Assembly: GCF_013607875.1 (NCBI RefSeq) | Contig: NZ_VDES01000001.1 | Coordinates: 600,316 to 664,315 of the forward strand | Length of the DNA stretch: 64,000 nt | Direction: 5' to 3' | From: Blastomonas ursincola | GTDB taxonomy: Bacteria > Pseudomonadota > Alphaproteobacteria > Sphingomonadales > Sphingomonadaceae | In this document: piece by piece, positions 26,776-34,680 of the stretch | How the letters are laid out: each line of letters starts with the position of its first letter | Position numbering within the stretch: the first letter of the stretch is position 1 | The notes under the pieces: generated by a model | Told to the model about the DNA's origin: nothing | Database searches by the model: none | The model's input: only the letters and a program-made list of their open reading frames with translations | Made by a program: the position numbers and the translations under genes

Positions 26776-27915
26776 ATGATGGAGAGCCTCAACCTGCGCC
26801 ATCTGCGATCGGTGGCGGCGATCGCACGGCTCGGCAGCCTGTCTGCCGCCGCGAGCCAGGTGAACATCTCGCAGCCCGCGGTCACCCAGGGCCTGTCGAA
26901 GCTGGAAGCGCAGCTCGGCATCGCGCTGTTCCACCGGCTGCCCGAGGGCATGCAGCCGACCGAAGCTGCGGCTTTGCTGGCCCCGCGCATCGAGCGTGCG
27001 CTCGACCATATCGGCAGCCCGCTGGTGACGATGGCGCAGATGCGCGCGCTGCTGACCCTGGCCGAGGGCGGCAGCTATGCCCGCGCCAGCGCGATCACCG
27101 GCCTGTCGCAGCCCGCGCTGCACCGCGCGCTGGCCGATCTTTCCATCGTGCTCAAGCGATCGATGGTGGAACGTCGCGGCAAGGGCATCGCGTTCACCGA
27201 AAGCGGTCGCCGGACGGTGCGTGCCTTCCGGCTCGCCCGCGCCGAGTTGCGCGCGGGTCTGGCCGAGGTCGAGACGCTGAAGGGACGCGAGGTCGGCAGG
27301 ATTGCGGTCGGTGCGATGCCGCTTTCTCGCGCGCGGATTCTGCCCGAAGCGGTGGCGGCCTTTCATGCCCAGCATCCCGAAGCGCGCATCCTGGTGACCG
27401 AAGGCGCGTTCGCCGATCTGATCGAGCCGTTGCGCGACGGCGATCTGGATGTCATCGTTGGCGCCTTGCGCGATCCGTCCCCCGGAGAGGATCTGGAGCA
27501 GCAACCGCTGTTTCTTGACCGACCGGCGATCATCGGGCGCCGCGATCATCCGCTGGCCGGCGGCGAGGCCAGCCTGGCGCGGTTTGCCGAATATCCGTGG
27601 ATCGCCTCGCCCCAGGGCACCCCGCTGCATGCCCGCTGGCGCGCGATGTTCGAGAATGCGGGGCTGGAATTGCCCCGCGTCCCGATCGAGTGCGGATCGG
27701 TGATCGCCATCCGCCATATCCTGGCCAGCAGCGACTTTCTCGCCATGCTTTCCCCCGACCAGGTCGGGCTGGAGCTTTCCACCGGATTGCTCGCGATCAT
27801 TGGTGAAGTCCCCGCCGAATTGAGCCGAACGATCGGCATTACCACCCGCAGCGGCTGGCGCCCGACCAGGGTGCAGGCCGCCTTTCTGGCGCAGCTACGG
27901 CTGGTATCGCGCTGA
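26776..27915 (+). CDS. LysR family regulator with a doubled N-terminal HTH
   Basis: 379 aa, longer than the usual 300. The first HTH is LRHLRSVAAIARLGSLSAAA...ISQPAVTQGLSKLEAQLG. A second HTH-like unit follows at about 88-145: MRALLTLAEGGSYARAS...LSQPALHRALADL, with its own wing and linker helix. The C-terminal half is a normal LysR substrate-binding domain. It lies 57 bases behind ferC and just before the TonB receptor gene on the other strand. The effector is unknown; aromatic acids are likely from context. Confidence 0.85.
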   Translation: MMESLNLRHLRSVAAIARLGSLSAAASQVNISQPAVTQGLSKLEAQLGIALFHRLPEGMQPTEAAALLAPRIERALDHIGSPLVTMAQMRALLTLAEGGSYARASAITGLSQPALHRALADLSIVLKRSMVERRGKGIAFTESGRRTVRAFRLARAELRAGLAEVETLKGREVGRIAVGAMPLSRARILPEAVAAFHAQHPEARILVTEGAFADLIEPLRDGDLDVIVGALRDPSPGEDLEQQPLFLDRPAIIGRRDHPLAGGEASLARFAEYPWIASPQGTPLHARWRAMFENAGLELPRVPIECGSVIAIRHILASSDFLAMLSPDQVGLELSTGLLAIIGEVPAELSRTIGITTRSGWRPTRVQAAFLAQLRLVSR

Positions 27916-27935
27916 CACGCCACCCAGCCGCATCA

Positions 27936-27956
27936 CATAAGAAAAATCTAAATCTG
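27936..27956 (+). repeat. 21-bp near-identical repeat, copy 1
   Basis: CATAAGAAAAATCTAAA plus TCTG; it matches 30485-30505 at 19 of 21 bases. The two copies flank the TonB receptor gene in the same orientation, one after its stop and one about 97 bases before its start. Confidence 0.6.
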
Positions 27957-27991
27957 GCCGTAGCTTGTTGTGCCCGAACAGCCGTCCGGCA

Positions 27992-30388
27992 TCAGAATTC
28001 GAAGCTCGCCTGCAGGAACCATTGCCGCGGCCGGGCGAAGATGCGCTCGGCATAGCCAAGCGTCGCCAGCGATGCGTTGCCCTGGATCAGGTATCGCTCG
28101 TCGAACAGGTTGGTAAGGCCGCCCTGCAGCTTCCACCCATCCTCGTGCGACAGCGTCAGCGACGCATTGCCAACGAAATAGCCGTCCTGCTCGATCTCCG
28201 GCACGCTGCCGGTGATGAACACCAGCGACGAGGTGTACGATCCGTCGAAGCGCGGCGTCAGCTTCATCGCATCGGTCAGCTGGAAATCATAAGCGATCCC
28301 GAAACTGCCCTGGAACGAGGGCGTCAGCGGCAGGTCGTCGCCGGGCAGCACGGTGGCGGTCGCACCCGGGATGGCGGTGATCGACAGGATGTCGTCGTCG
28401 AGCAGGCTCACCGACGCATCGAACACGAAGCCGCCGGCGCGATACGAGGCTTCGGCCTCGAACCCGCGAATGCGCGCCTTGCCGGCGTTGAACAGCAGCG
28501 GCACGGGCCCGGCGCGGAATATCAGCTGGATATCCTGGTAATCCGCCTGGAAGGCCGCGAGGTTCAGGCGAAGCGCGCCGAAGTCCATCTTCGCGCCGAG
28601 CTCGTAGCTGTCGACCGTTTCCTCATCGAACGGGATCGGCACATTGCCCGCCGGTGCGGCGTTGTACCGGGTATTGAAGCCGCCCGACTTGAAGCTGCGC
28701 GCATAGGAGACATAGGTGCTCAGCCAGTCGGAAACCTGGTAGCGCACGCTCGCCGACCCGGTCAGCGCCGAGAAGGTCTCGCGATTGGGGGTCGGGAAGA
28801 TGAACAGCGGACCGCCCTGCGGTATGGCCAGTGTCGGCAGCGGGTTGGGATCGGGCCGGGTCGAGGGGAACAGGTTGAGCACCGTGCCCTGATAGGTCTT
28901 GCGATCCTCGGTATAGCGCAGCCCCCCGGTCAGCTCGAGGCCGCTTGCCACCTCCCAGCTGAGCTCGCCGAACACCGCGAAGGACTTGGTCTCGAGATCG
29001 GACAGCTGCAGATCGCGGCTTCCCGGTCCGCCGGCGAGGATCGAAGCGATCACCGGCGGCGAAGGCGGGAACGAAATCGGCACCGAGGCGCGCTCGTTGG
29101 TGTCCTCGTCGAAATAATAGGCGCCGAGAATGCCGTTGACCGGGCCGGCATCGAGCTGGAGCTGGACCTCCTGACTGAACTGCTTCGACTGCGCGCCGAC
29201 ATCGGTGGTCAGGATCACGAACGGGGTGTTGTCGGCGTCGCGAATACCGCGCGAATCGGTATCGCGATAGGCCGTGATGCTCTTGACCGTGAGCGCTTCG
29301 GACAGCTCCAGGCTCGCCGTGGCAGAAAGACCCCAGACCTTGGACGTGCTTTGCACCGGCGCGGTGCCGCCATTGGTGAAGGGACCGCGGTTGTAGAAGT
29401 CATTTGCGCAACGCGGGTCGTTGATCAGCGGCACATTGGGTGCGCCGAAGCGCGGGTTTCCGGGCGTCAGCGGCGCGAAGGGAATGGTCGCGCCGGGACA
29501 ACCGGCACCGACACTGGCGATGGCCGGAACGGGGGCCTGCTCGTTGATCCCGGCAAAGACAAAGGGCGCGCCATTCTCGTTGCGCTCGGTATAGTCGCCG
29601 CGCAGCAACAGGGTGAAGCTCGGCGATGCCTCCCATTTGAGCGATGCGTTGAGCGTATAGACATTGTCGTTGCCCAACCTCAATCCATCGAATTCGCGCC
29701 GGACATAGCCGTCGCGGCTGCGGAACCCGCCCGAAACACGCGCGGCGAGGTTGCTGGCGATCGGCAGGTTGAGCGCGGTCGAGCCTTCAATGAGATTGTC
29801 TTCGCCGGTGCGAAGGCGGCTGCGCCCCGAGAAACCGTCGAAATCGGGCTCGCGCGTGTTGACCAGGATCGCGCCGCCAATGGTGTTGCGACCGAACAAT
29901 GTGCCCTGCGGACCGCGCAACACCTGCACGCTTGCAATATCACCGAGCTCGATCGTGCCGCCGACCGAGCGGCCGACATAGACATCGTCGATATAGACGC
30001 CGACGCCCGGATCGACCGCCGCGGTCGGATCGAGCTGGCCAATGCCGCGGATGAACACCACCGCTGCCGCGCTGTTGCCCGAAAGCTGTCCGGCGGGCTT
30101 GAACTGCAGGCTGGGGGTGAAGCGCTCCAGATCCTGTGTCTGGGTGATCTGCCGATCCTCGAGCGCCTCTCCGCTGAACACGGTGACGGCCACCGGCGTT
30201 TCCTGCAGCGATTCCTCGCGGCGGCGGGCGCTGACGATGATTTCCTGCGGTTGCGAACTGTCCGCCCCTGCCTGGCTGTCCGGGCTGGTGGCTTGAGCCC
30301 ATGCCGCTTGCGGCGGAGCGAAAAGCGCGAGCAACCCGAATGCAGTGCTGGTCGTGGCGCGGATGCGGATCTTGCGAATCAGGCTCAT
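27992..30388 (-). CDS. TonB-dependent receptor in the aromatic catabolism region
   Basis: 798 aa from the ATG at 30388, which has GGGGAG 7 bases upstream; an earlier ATG at 30409 lacks this. Signal peptide MSLIRKIRIRATTSTAFGLL ends near AWAQ, and the protein begins with the EIIVSARRREESLQETPVAV TonB-box/plug region. A VQVLRGPQGTLFGRNTIGGA plug motif and a barrel ending in ASFEF follow. This is the large sphingomonad receptor type usually used for organic substrates. Its place between two hydroxycinnamate operons suggests uptake of lignin-derived aromatics, which is inference. Confidence 0.88.
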   Translation of the reverse strand: MSLIRKIRIRATTSTAFGLLALFAPPQAAWAQATSPDSQAGADSSQPQEIIVSARRREESLQETPVAVTVFSGEALEDRQITQTQDLERFTPSLQFKPAGQLSGNSAAAVVFIRGIGQLDPTAAVDPGVGVYIDDVYVGRSVGGTIELGDIASVQVLRGPQGTLFGRNTIGGAILVNTREPDFDGFSGRSRLRTGEDNLIEGSTALNLPIASNLAARVSGGFRSRDGYVRREFDGLRLGNDNVYTLNASLKWEASPSFTLLLRGDYTERNENGAPFVFAGINEQAPVPAIASVGAGCPGATIPFAPLTPGNPRFGAPNVPLINDPRCANDFYNRGPFTNGGTAPVQSTSKVWGLSATASLELSEALTVKSITAYRDTDSRGIRDADNTPFVILTTDVGAQSKQFSQEVQLQLDAGPVNGILGAYYFDEDTNERASVPISFPPSPPVIASILAGGPGSRDLQLSDLETKSFAVFGELSWEVASGLELTGGLRYTEDRKTYQGTVLNLFPSTRPDPNPLPTLAIPQGGPLFIFPTPNRETFSALTGSASVRYQVSDWLSTYVSYARSFKSGGFNTRYNAAPAGNVPIPFDEETVDSYELGAKMDFGALRLNLAAFQADYQDIQLIFRAGPVPLLFNAGKARIRGFEAEASYRAGGFVFDASVSLLDDDILSITAIPGATATVLPGDDLPLTPSFQGSFGIAYDFQLTDAMKLTPRFDGSYTSSLVFITGSVPEIEQDGYFVGNASLTLSHEDGWKLQGGLTNLFDERYLIQGNASLATLGYAERIFARPRQWFLQASFEF

Positions 30389-30484
30389 GGCATTCTCCCC
30401 ATGGTACATTTCTCGTCCGGAAATGCTATGTGAGAGAACATTGCAGATAGACCCTGGCGGCTCTAATCAGATTTGCTGCTTGCC

Positions 30485-30505
30485 CATAAGAAAATTCTAA
30501 GTCTG
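30485..30505 (+). repeat. 21-bp near-identical repeat, copy 2
   Basis: CATAAGAAAATTCTAAG plus TCTG; partner of 27936-27956 with two mismatches. It lies upstream of the TonB receptor start, so it may be a regulator site; the copy behind the gene makes an insertion scar possible as well. Confidence 0.6.
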
Positions 30506-30642
30506 TTTGACGCCATCCGACGCTTAGCGGCTCAGGCTCTCGCAGGAGCGGCTGCCACCCACGCGGTGCCAGACGAACCCTTGCACGAAGGCGCAGGGCG
30601 ACAACGGGCCGCCGCGACTTGGCGGCGCCTCACATGCCGGGC

Positions 30643-31488
30643 TCAGCCCTGCCCGGGCTTGCCCGCCGCCTTGTCGAGGTCATAGGCCCCAAGCCCCGGC
30701 TTGTAGCTCTTTTCGTCGATGAACTGGCGGATGCCTTCCTTGCGCCCGTCGGTCTTGTCGTGGAAATTGGCCGCTTCCTGCATGCGGACCAGATAGTCCT
30801 CTGCCTCGTCATAGGTCATCACGCCGACCCGCCGGACCGCATCTTTTGCGAACTTCAGCGCGACCGAGTTCTTCTTGAGCAGCAGCTTCGCCACCTCGGT
30901 GGTGCGCGCCTCGAGCCGGTCGAGCGGCACGCTCTCGTTGACCAGCCGCATCGCGCTCGCCTGCTTTCCGTCGATCAGCTCGCCGGTGAGCGTCAGCCAC
31001 ATCGCGTCGCGCATCGGCAGGAGATCGACCACCACCTTGGTCACCCCGCCGCCCGGCAAAATGCCCCAGTTGATCTCCGACAGGCCGAATTGCGCCTCGT
31101 CCGCGCAGATCGCCAGATCGCACGCGAACAACGGGCCGAAGCCGCCACCGAAGCACCAGCCGTTGACCATCGCGATGGTCGGCTTGTGGAACCAGCGCAG
31201 GCGGCGGAACCAGCCATAGCTCTCGCGCTGCGACTTGCGCACGCCGCGCAGCCCCTGCGCCTCGGTCTCGCGGAAATATTCCTTCAGGTCCATGCCGGCG
31301 GACCAGCTGTTGCCCTCGCCGCCCAGCACCAGCACGCCGACATCGTCGCGATATTCGAGATCGTCGAGCACCTCCATCATTTGCCGGTTGAGCGCGGGAT
31401 TCATCGCATTGCGCTTTTCGGGCCGGGCGAATTTCACCCAGGCGATGCGATCCTCGACGCGGACCGAAACGACCTGATCTTCGGACAT
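30643..31488 (-). CDS. Second p-hydroxycinnamoyl-CoA hydratase-lyase
   Basis: 281 aa from the ATG at 31488 (AGAAGGGG 7 bases upstream). It has the same HCHL motifs as the protein at 23867-24703: VKFARPEKRNAMN, DLKEYFRETEAQGLRG, GWCFGGGFGPLFACDLA, SEINWGILPGGG with Glu138 and Trp141. The two are clearly paralogous along their length. SYK-6 likewise has FerB and FerB2. This copy has its own MarR regulator and operator, so it may answer to a different cinnamate or act under other conditions. Confidence 0.9.
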   Translation of the reverse strand: MSEDQVVSVRVEDRIAWVKFARPEKRNAMNPALNRQMMEVLDDLEYRDDVGVLVLGGEGNSWSAGMDLKEYFRETEAQGLRGVRKSQRESYGWFRRLRWFHKPTIAMVNGWCFGGGFGPLFACDLAICADEAQFGLSEINWGILPGGGVTKVVVDLLPMRDAMWLTLTGELIDGKQASAMRLVNESVPLDRLEARTTEVAKLLLKKNSVALKFAKDAVRRVGVMTYDEAEDYLVRMQEAANFHDKTDGRKEGIRQFIDEKSYKPGLGAYDLDKAAGKPGQG

Positions 31489-31531
31489 GCTATCACCCCT
31501 TCTCATTTTCCCACGCTCGACATCGGCATAA

Positions 31532-31552
31532 ATTGTATGCCAAGCGTACAAT
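31532..31552. promoter_or_regulatory. Probable MarR operator of the second hydratase-lyase
   Basis: ATTGTATGC and GCGTACAAT around CAA: a 9-3-9 inverted repeat with one mismatch. It lies 44 bases upstream of the hydratase-lyase ATG and downstream of the marR stop. Same geometry and the same ATTG outer half-sites as the operator at 26219-26239. Confidence 0.68.
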
Positions 31553-31591
31553 CTGCGCAATCGAAAACGCAAGCTCGCGCGTCGCAACAGG

Positions 31592-32059
31592 TCAGGCGTC
31601 CGGAAGGGCCCTGCGCGGCCGCGGGCGTGGGCTTTGCCTCGCGATCCTTTCGAGCATCGCGCCCAGAAGCACCGCCTCTTCGCCGGTCAGCGTCTCGACC
31701 AGCGCCCTGTCCGCCGCGTTGATCGCGGCCAGCATCGTAGCCATCTGCTCTTCGCCGCTGGCCGTCAGATGGAGGGCATTGGTGCGCGCATCGCGCCCTG
31801 GGCGGCGCTCGATCAGGCCGCGCTCCTCAAGGATGTTCACCTGCCGCATGGCGCTCGACCGGTTGATGCCGAGCGCGTGGCCGAGCGCGGTCTGATCGCA
31901 ACCGGGATTGTCGCGGATCAGCAGCAATGCCGTCATCTTGGCCGGAGACAGGCCGAAGGGCTCCAGCGCCCGGCGCGCATCCCGCTCGGCGATCAGGCTT
32001 GCCCGCTGCAACTGGTACCCAACCAATTGCCGCAGATCCTGGCCCTGCTTCAAAGGCAT
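31592..32059 (-). CDS. MarR family regulator
   Basis: 155 aa from the ATG at 32059, preceded by GGGGAG with 8-base spacing; a longer frame exists but lacks homology. Helices around PAKMTALLLIRDNPGCDQTA, recognition helix HALGINRSSAMRQVNILE and wing RGLIERRPGRDARTNALHL are classic MarR. It is encoded just upstream of the second hydratase-lyase on the same strand, with a palindrome between, and so is its probable repressor. Confidence 0.85.
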   Translation of the reverse strand: MPLKQGQDLRQLVGYQLQRASLIAERDARRALEPFGLSPAKMTALLLIRDNPGCDQTALGHALGINRSSAMRQVNILEERGLIERRPGRDARTNALHLTASGEEQMATMLAAINAADRALVETLTGEEAVLLGAMLERIARQSPRPRPRRALPDA

Positions 32060-32096
32060 CGGCAAATCTCCCCGGGCCCTGTGCCCCGGAGGCATA

Positions 32097-32567
32097 TTAG
32101 CCAGGTTTGTCGAGCATGAAATAGAGCGCAGCGACCAGCGGCACGGTGGCGACCAGCCCCCAGAACAGCCAGCGCCGTGCCAGCGTGCGATAGGCTTCGG
32201 GCACATCGCCCGCATGTTCGAATGCCCGCGCCATGCGCGCCTGACGCACCTGGATGGGGATGAGAATGCCGAGCCAGATCACCCCGGCCGCAACGAAGCT
32301 GATCTGGCTCCACAACAGCCAGGCGGGCCCCGGGAAATCGTAACGCGCCTCGTACATCGCGCCATAACCGCCGATGATCGTCAGCACGATGCCTGGCACC
32401 GTCAGCCCGAAATCGGTGCCGGTGACCATGCGCTGGCCGAAGCCGATGATCGAGGCGTTGCGCGTACGGTCGGCAAACACCTTCCACACTGCGGTCACCG
32501 TGATGTTGCCCAGCAGCAGGATGACGCCCAGCACATGCGCAAACTTGTAGATCGAAAATGCCGTCAT
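32097..32567 (-). CDS. DUF2269-type integral membrane protein
   Basis: 156 aa with four hydrophobic helices: KFAHVLGVILLLGNITVTAV, GLTVPGIVLTIIGGYG, WSQISFVAAGVIWLGILIPI and FWGLVATVPLVAALYF. The opening (YKFAHVLGVILLLGNI) and RMVTGTDFGLTVPG resemble the DUF2269 family of small inner-membrane proteins. Function is unknown. It ends 38 bases before the MarR start and may be cotranscribed with it; it is divergent from the LysR gene at 32755. Confidence 0.72.
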   Translation of the reverse strand: MTAFSIYKFAHVLGVILLLGNITVTAVWKVFADRTRNASIIGFGQRMVTGTDFGLTVPGIVLTIIGGYGAMYEARYDFPGPAWLLWSQISFVAAGVIWLGILIPIQVRQARMARAFEHAGDVPEAYRTLARRWLFWGLVATVPLVAALYFMLDKPG

Positions 32568-32754
32568 GCCCTGCCCCGGATCGCTGGCCCACCAGCCCTG
32601 CCGACAATGCTAGACGCTTGCAGACCTCGTGTCTGCGACAAACTGTCTGTATTTTCTGACACTTCTCGCCGAACCGGGCCATAGCCTTGGACGAGCATAT
32701 TGCGCAGACGGCATCAATCTGGTCTATGATCTGGGCTCACAAGGGGATTGCCAC

Positions 32755-33693
32755 ATGCCCGATCGGGAACCGCTGATTGACCGCAAGTTCGCCAGCCGGG
32801 TGGACTGGAACCTGCTGCGCACCTTTGTCGATATCGTGCGCGCGGGCGGCATCGGTGCGGCGGCGCGCAAGCTCAACCGCCAGCAGCCCAGCATCAGCGC
32901 GGCATTGAAGCGGCTGGAGGACCATGTCGGCACCGTGCTGCTGATCCGCACCGCAACCGGGGTGGAGATGACGCCCGCAGGCAAGGCGATGATGGCGCTG
33001 TGCGAGGACATGCTCGAATCGGCGCGGATGATGCCCCACCAGATCGCGCAGGCGACCAAGCGGGTCGAGGGCTTTGTACGCATCCAGATCGTATCGGGCC
33101 TGATCTCGCCCGAATTCGACGAGGCGATCGCCAGCTTCCACCGCCGCAACCCCGATATCCATATCGAAATTCGGGTGTCGCCCTGGCGGCAGGTGCTCGA
33201 CGCGCTTGAACAGGGCGAAGTAGAGATCGGGGTGAGCTATGACAGCGCGGTGCGCGGCGGACTGATGTACGAGCCGCTGCTGGTCGAGCGCCAGCAGCTC
33301 TATTGCGCGCGCTCCAGCCCGCATTACGGCCATCGCTACAGCCGGCTCACCGATCTGCGCGACGAGCATTTCGTGCTGACCGGCGACGACGAGATCGAGC
33401 TCATCACCAATCTGCGCCGCCGCAATGGCCTAGGCACCAAGGTCAGCGGCCTGGCCGAGGACATCAACGAGGCACAGCGGCTGGTTCGGCTGGGCGTCGG
33501 CGTCGGCTTTCTCCCTGTGCCCGCAGCGGAAGAGGATGTGGCAAAGGGACGGCTCTGGCCGATGCTCTATGCGGACATCGAGCCTGCCTATGACATCTAT
33601 TTGCTCGCGCGCACCGATCCGGCGCGCGATACCGCGACGCAGCTTTTCTGGGACGAGGTGTTCCGCCGCGTGCGCGCGATGCGCGAGGCATAG
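32755..33693 (+). CDS. LysR family transcriptional regulator
   Basis: 312 aa from the ATG at 32755, preceded by AAGGGG; the frame is open earlier to 32629. HTH: WNLLRTFVDIVRAGGIGAAARKL, then QQPSISAALKRLEDHVG. A substrate-binding domain follows (FVRIQIVSGLI...VEIGVSYDSAVRGG). It stands between the DUF2269 gene and the hydroxylase operon, and could control either. Target and effector cannot be read from sequence. Confidence 0.88.
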   Translation: MPDREPLIDRKFASRVDWNLLRTFVDIVRAGGIGAAARKLNRQQPSISAALKRLEDHVGTVLLIRTATGVEMTPAGKAMMALCEDMLESARMMPHQIAQATKRVEGFVRIQIVSGLISPEFDEAIASFHRRNPDIHIEIRVSPWRQVLDALEQGEVEIGVSYDSAVRGGLMYEPLLVERQQLYCARSSPHYGHRYSRLTDLRDEHFVLTGDDEIELITNLRRRNGLGTKVSGLAEDINEAQRLVRLGVGVGFLPVPAAEEDVAKGRLWPMLYADIEPAYDIYLLARTDPARDTATQLFWDEVFRRVRAMREA

Positions 33694-33780
33694 ACACAGC
33701 CTATGACTTTCATCGCATTTTTGCCTCTCCCGACATGATGCGGTGCAGCGCAGACTTCCGGCCGGTTTCGGAGCTGCGCA

Positions 33781-34680
33781 ATGACGATTTCCTTGAAGGA
33801 CAGACTGTTCAACCTTGTTCCGCCTGCAATGGTGGCGCTGGTCGTGCTGTTCTGGGCCTATGCGCCCAAGGCGGTGACGAGTATTCCGTGGATGCTGATC
33901 GTCACCTCGTCGCTGATCACGCTCACCGTGCTGCTGCTCGAATTCGTGCACGAGCGGCATGCGGGCTGGCGGATGAACTGGCAGGAATTCCGCACCGACC
34001 TTTTCTATGTCGTGCTCAGCTCGACCGTCATCGCCTGGCTGAGCAAGACGCTGGCCGAAGACCCGCTGCTCGCGCTCAAGGACTGGCTGGGCATCAGCAC
34101 CACCTGGATGGCCCAGGTGCCGTGGCTCGTGCAGGTGATCATGGTCGTCGTGATCCTCGAATTCGGCCAGTACTGGATGCACCGGCTGATGCACAATGTG
34201 ACGCCCTTCTGGCTGACGCATGCGCCGCATCATCACATCACCCAGCTCAATGCAGCCAAGGGCTATGTCGGCAATCCGATCGAGCTGTTCCTGATCAGCC
34301 TGAGCGTCCTCGCATTTTTCGATTTCGATCTGACCGCGCTGTTCGCCGGGCTCAACGTGCTCAACGTCGTCTCGACCTTCGCGCATGCCAATGTGAAGGC
34401 CGACCCGCCGATCTGGTATTCGTTCGTCTTCACCACCATCCGCCACCACAGCCTGCATCATTCGACCGATTACGAGGCGACTCGCTGCAACTATGGCAAC
34501 TCGCTCATCCTGCTCGACCGCATCTTCGGCACCTACAAGGAGGGCGAAGGCGTGCTGGTCGGCCAGGACGACCGCAAGCGGCTCACCATCTGGGAACAGA
34601 CGATCTTCCCCTTCGTGCCGCTGATCGACCGCTGGAAGGCCCGGCGAAGCGATAGCGGCGGGAGCGAAGCGGCGGCATGA
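33781..34680 (+). CDS. Sterol desaturase / fatty acid hydroxylase family membrane protein
   Basis: 299 aa with several membrane helices and the di-iron histidine clusters of the family: HRLMH (about 140), HAPHHH and HHSLHH with a following HST. These proteins hydroxylate or desaturate lipids or carotenoids in the membrane with a di-iron centre. The true substrate is unknown. Its stop overlaps the TPR-sulfotransferase start (ATGA), so they form an operon. A paralogue lies at 52454-53443 with the same TQLN...VGNPxELFLI segment. Confidence 0.88.
   Translation: MTISLKDRLFNLVPPAMVALVVLFWAYAPKAVTSIPWMLIVTSSLITLTVLLLEFVHERHAGWRMNWQEFRTDLFYVVLSSTVIAWLSKTLAEDPLLALKDWLGISTTWMAQVPWLVQVIMVVVILEFGQYWMHRLMHNVTPFWLTHAPHHHITQLNAAKGYVGNPIELFLISLSVLAFFDFDLTALFAGLNVLNVVSTFAHANVKADPPIWYSFVFTTIRHHSLHHSTDYEATRCNYGNSLILLDRIFGTYKEGEGVLVGQDDRKRLTIWEQTIFPFVPLIDRWKARRSDSGGSEAAA

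Noticed and set aside
26200-27717. Long N-terminal extension of the aldehyde dehydrogenase frame
   Set aside because: It would cover the marR gene, the operator and most of the LysR gene on the other strand; ALDH homology and the GAGAGG site fix the start at 26199.
27965-30433. 822-codon plus-strand frame antisense to the TonB receptor
   Set aside because: Arg/Ala/Gly-rich sequence without domains; long antisense frames are common in GC-rich genes. The minus-strand frame has a signal peptide and barrel motifs.
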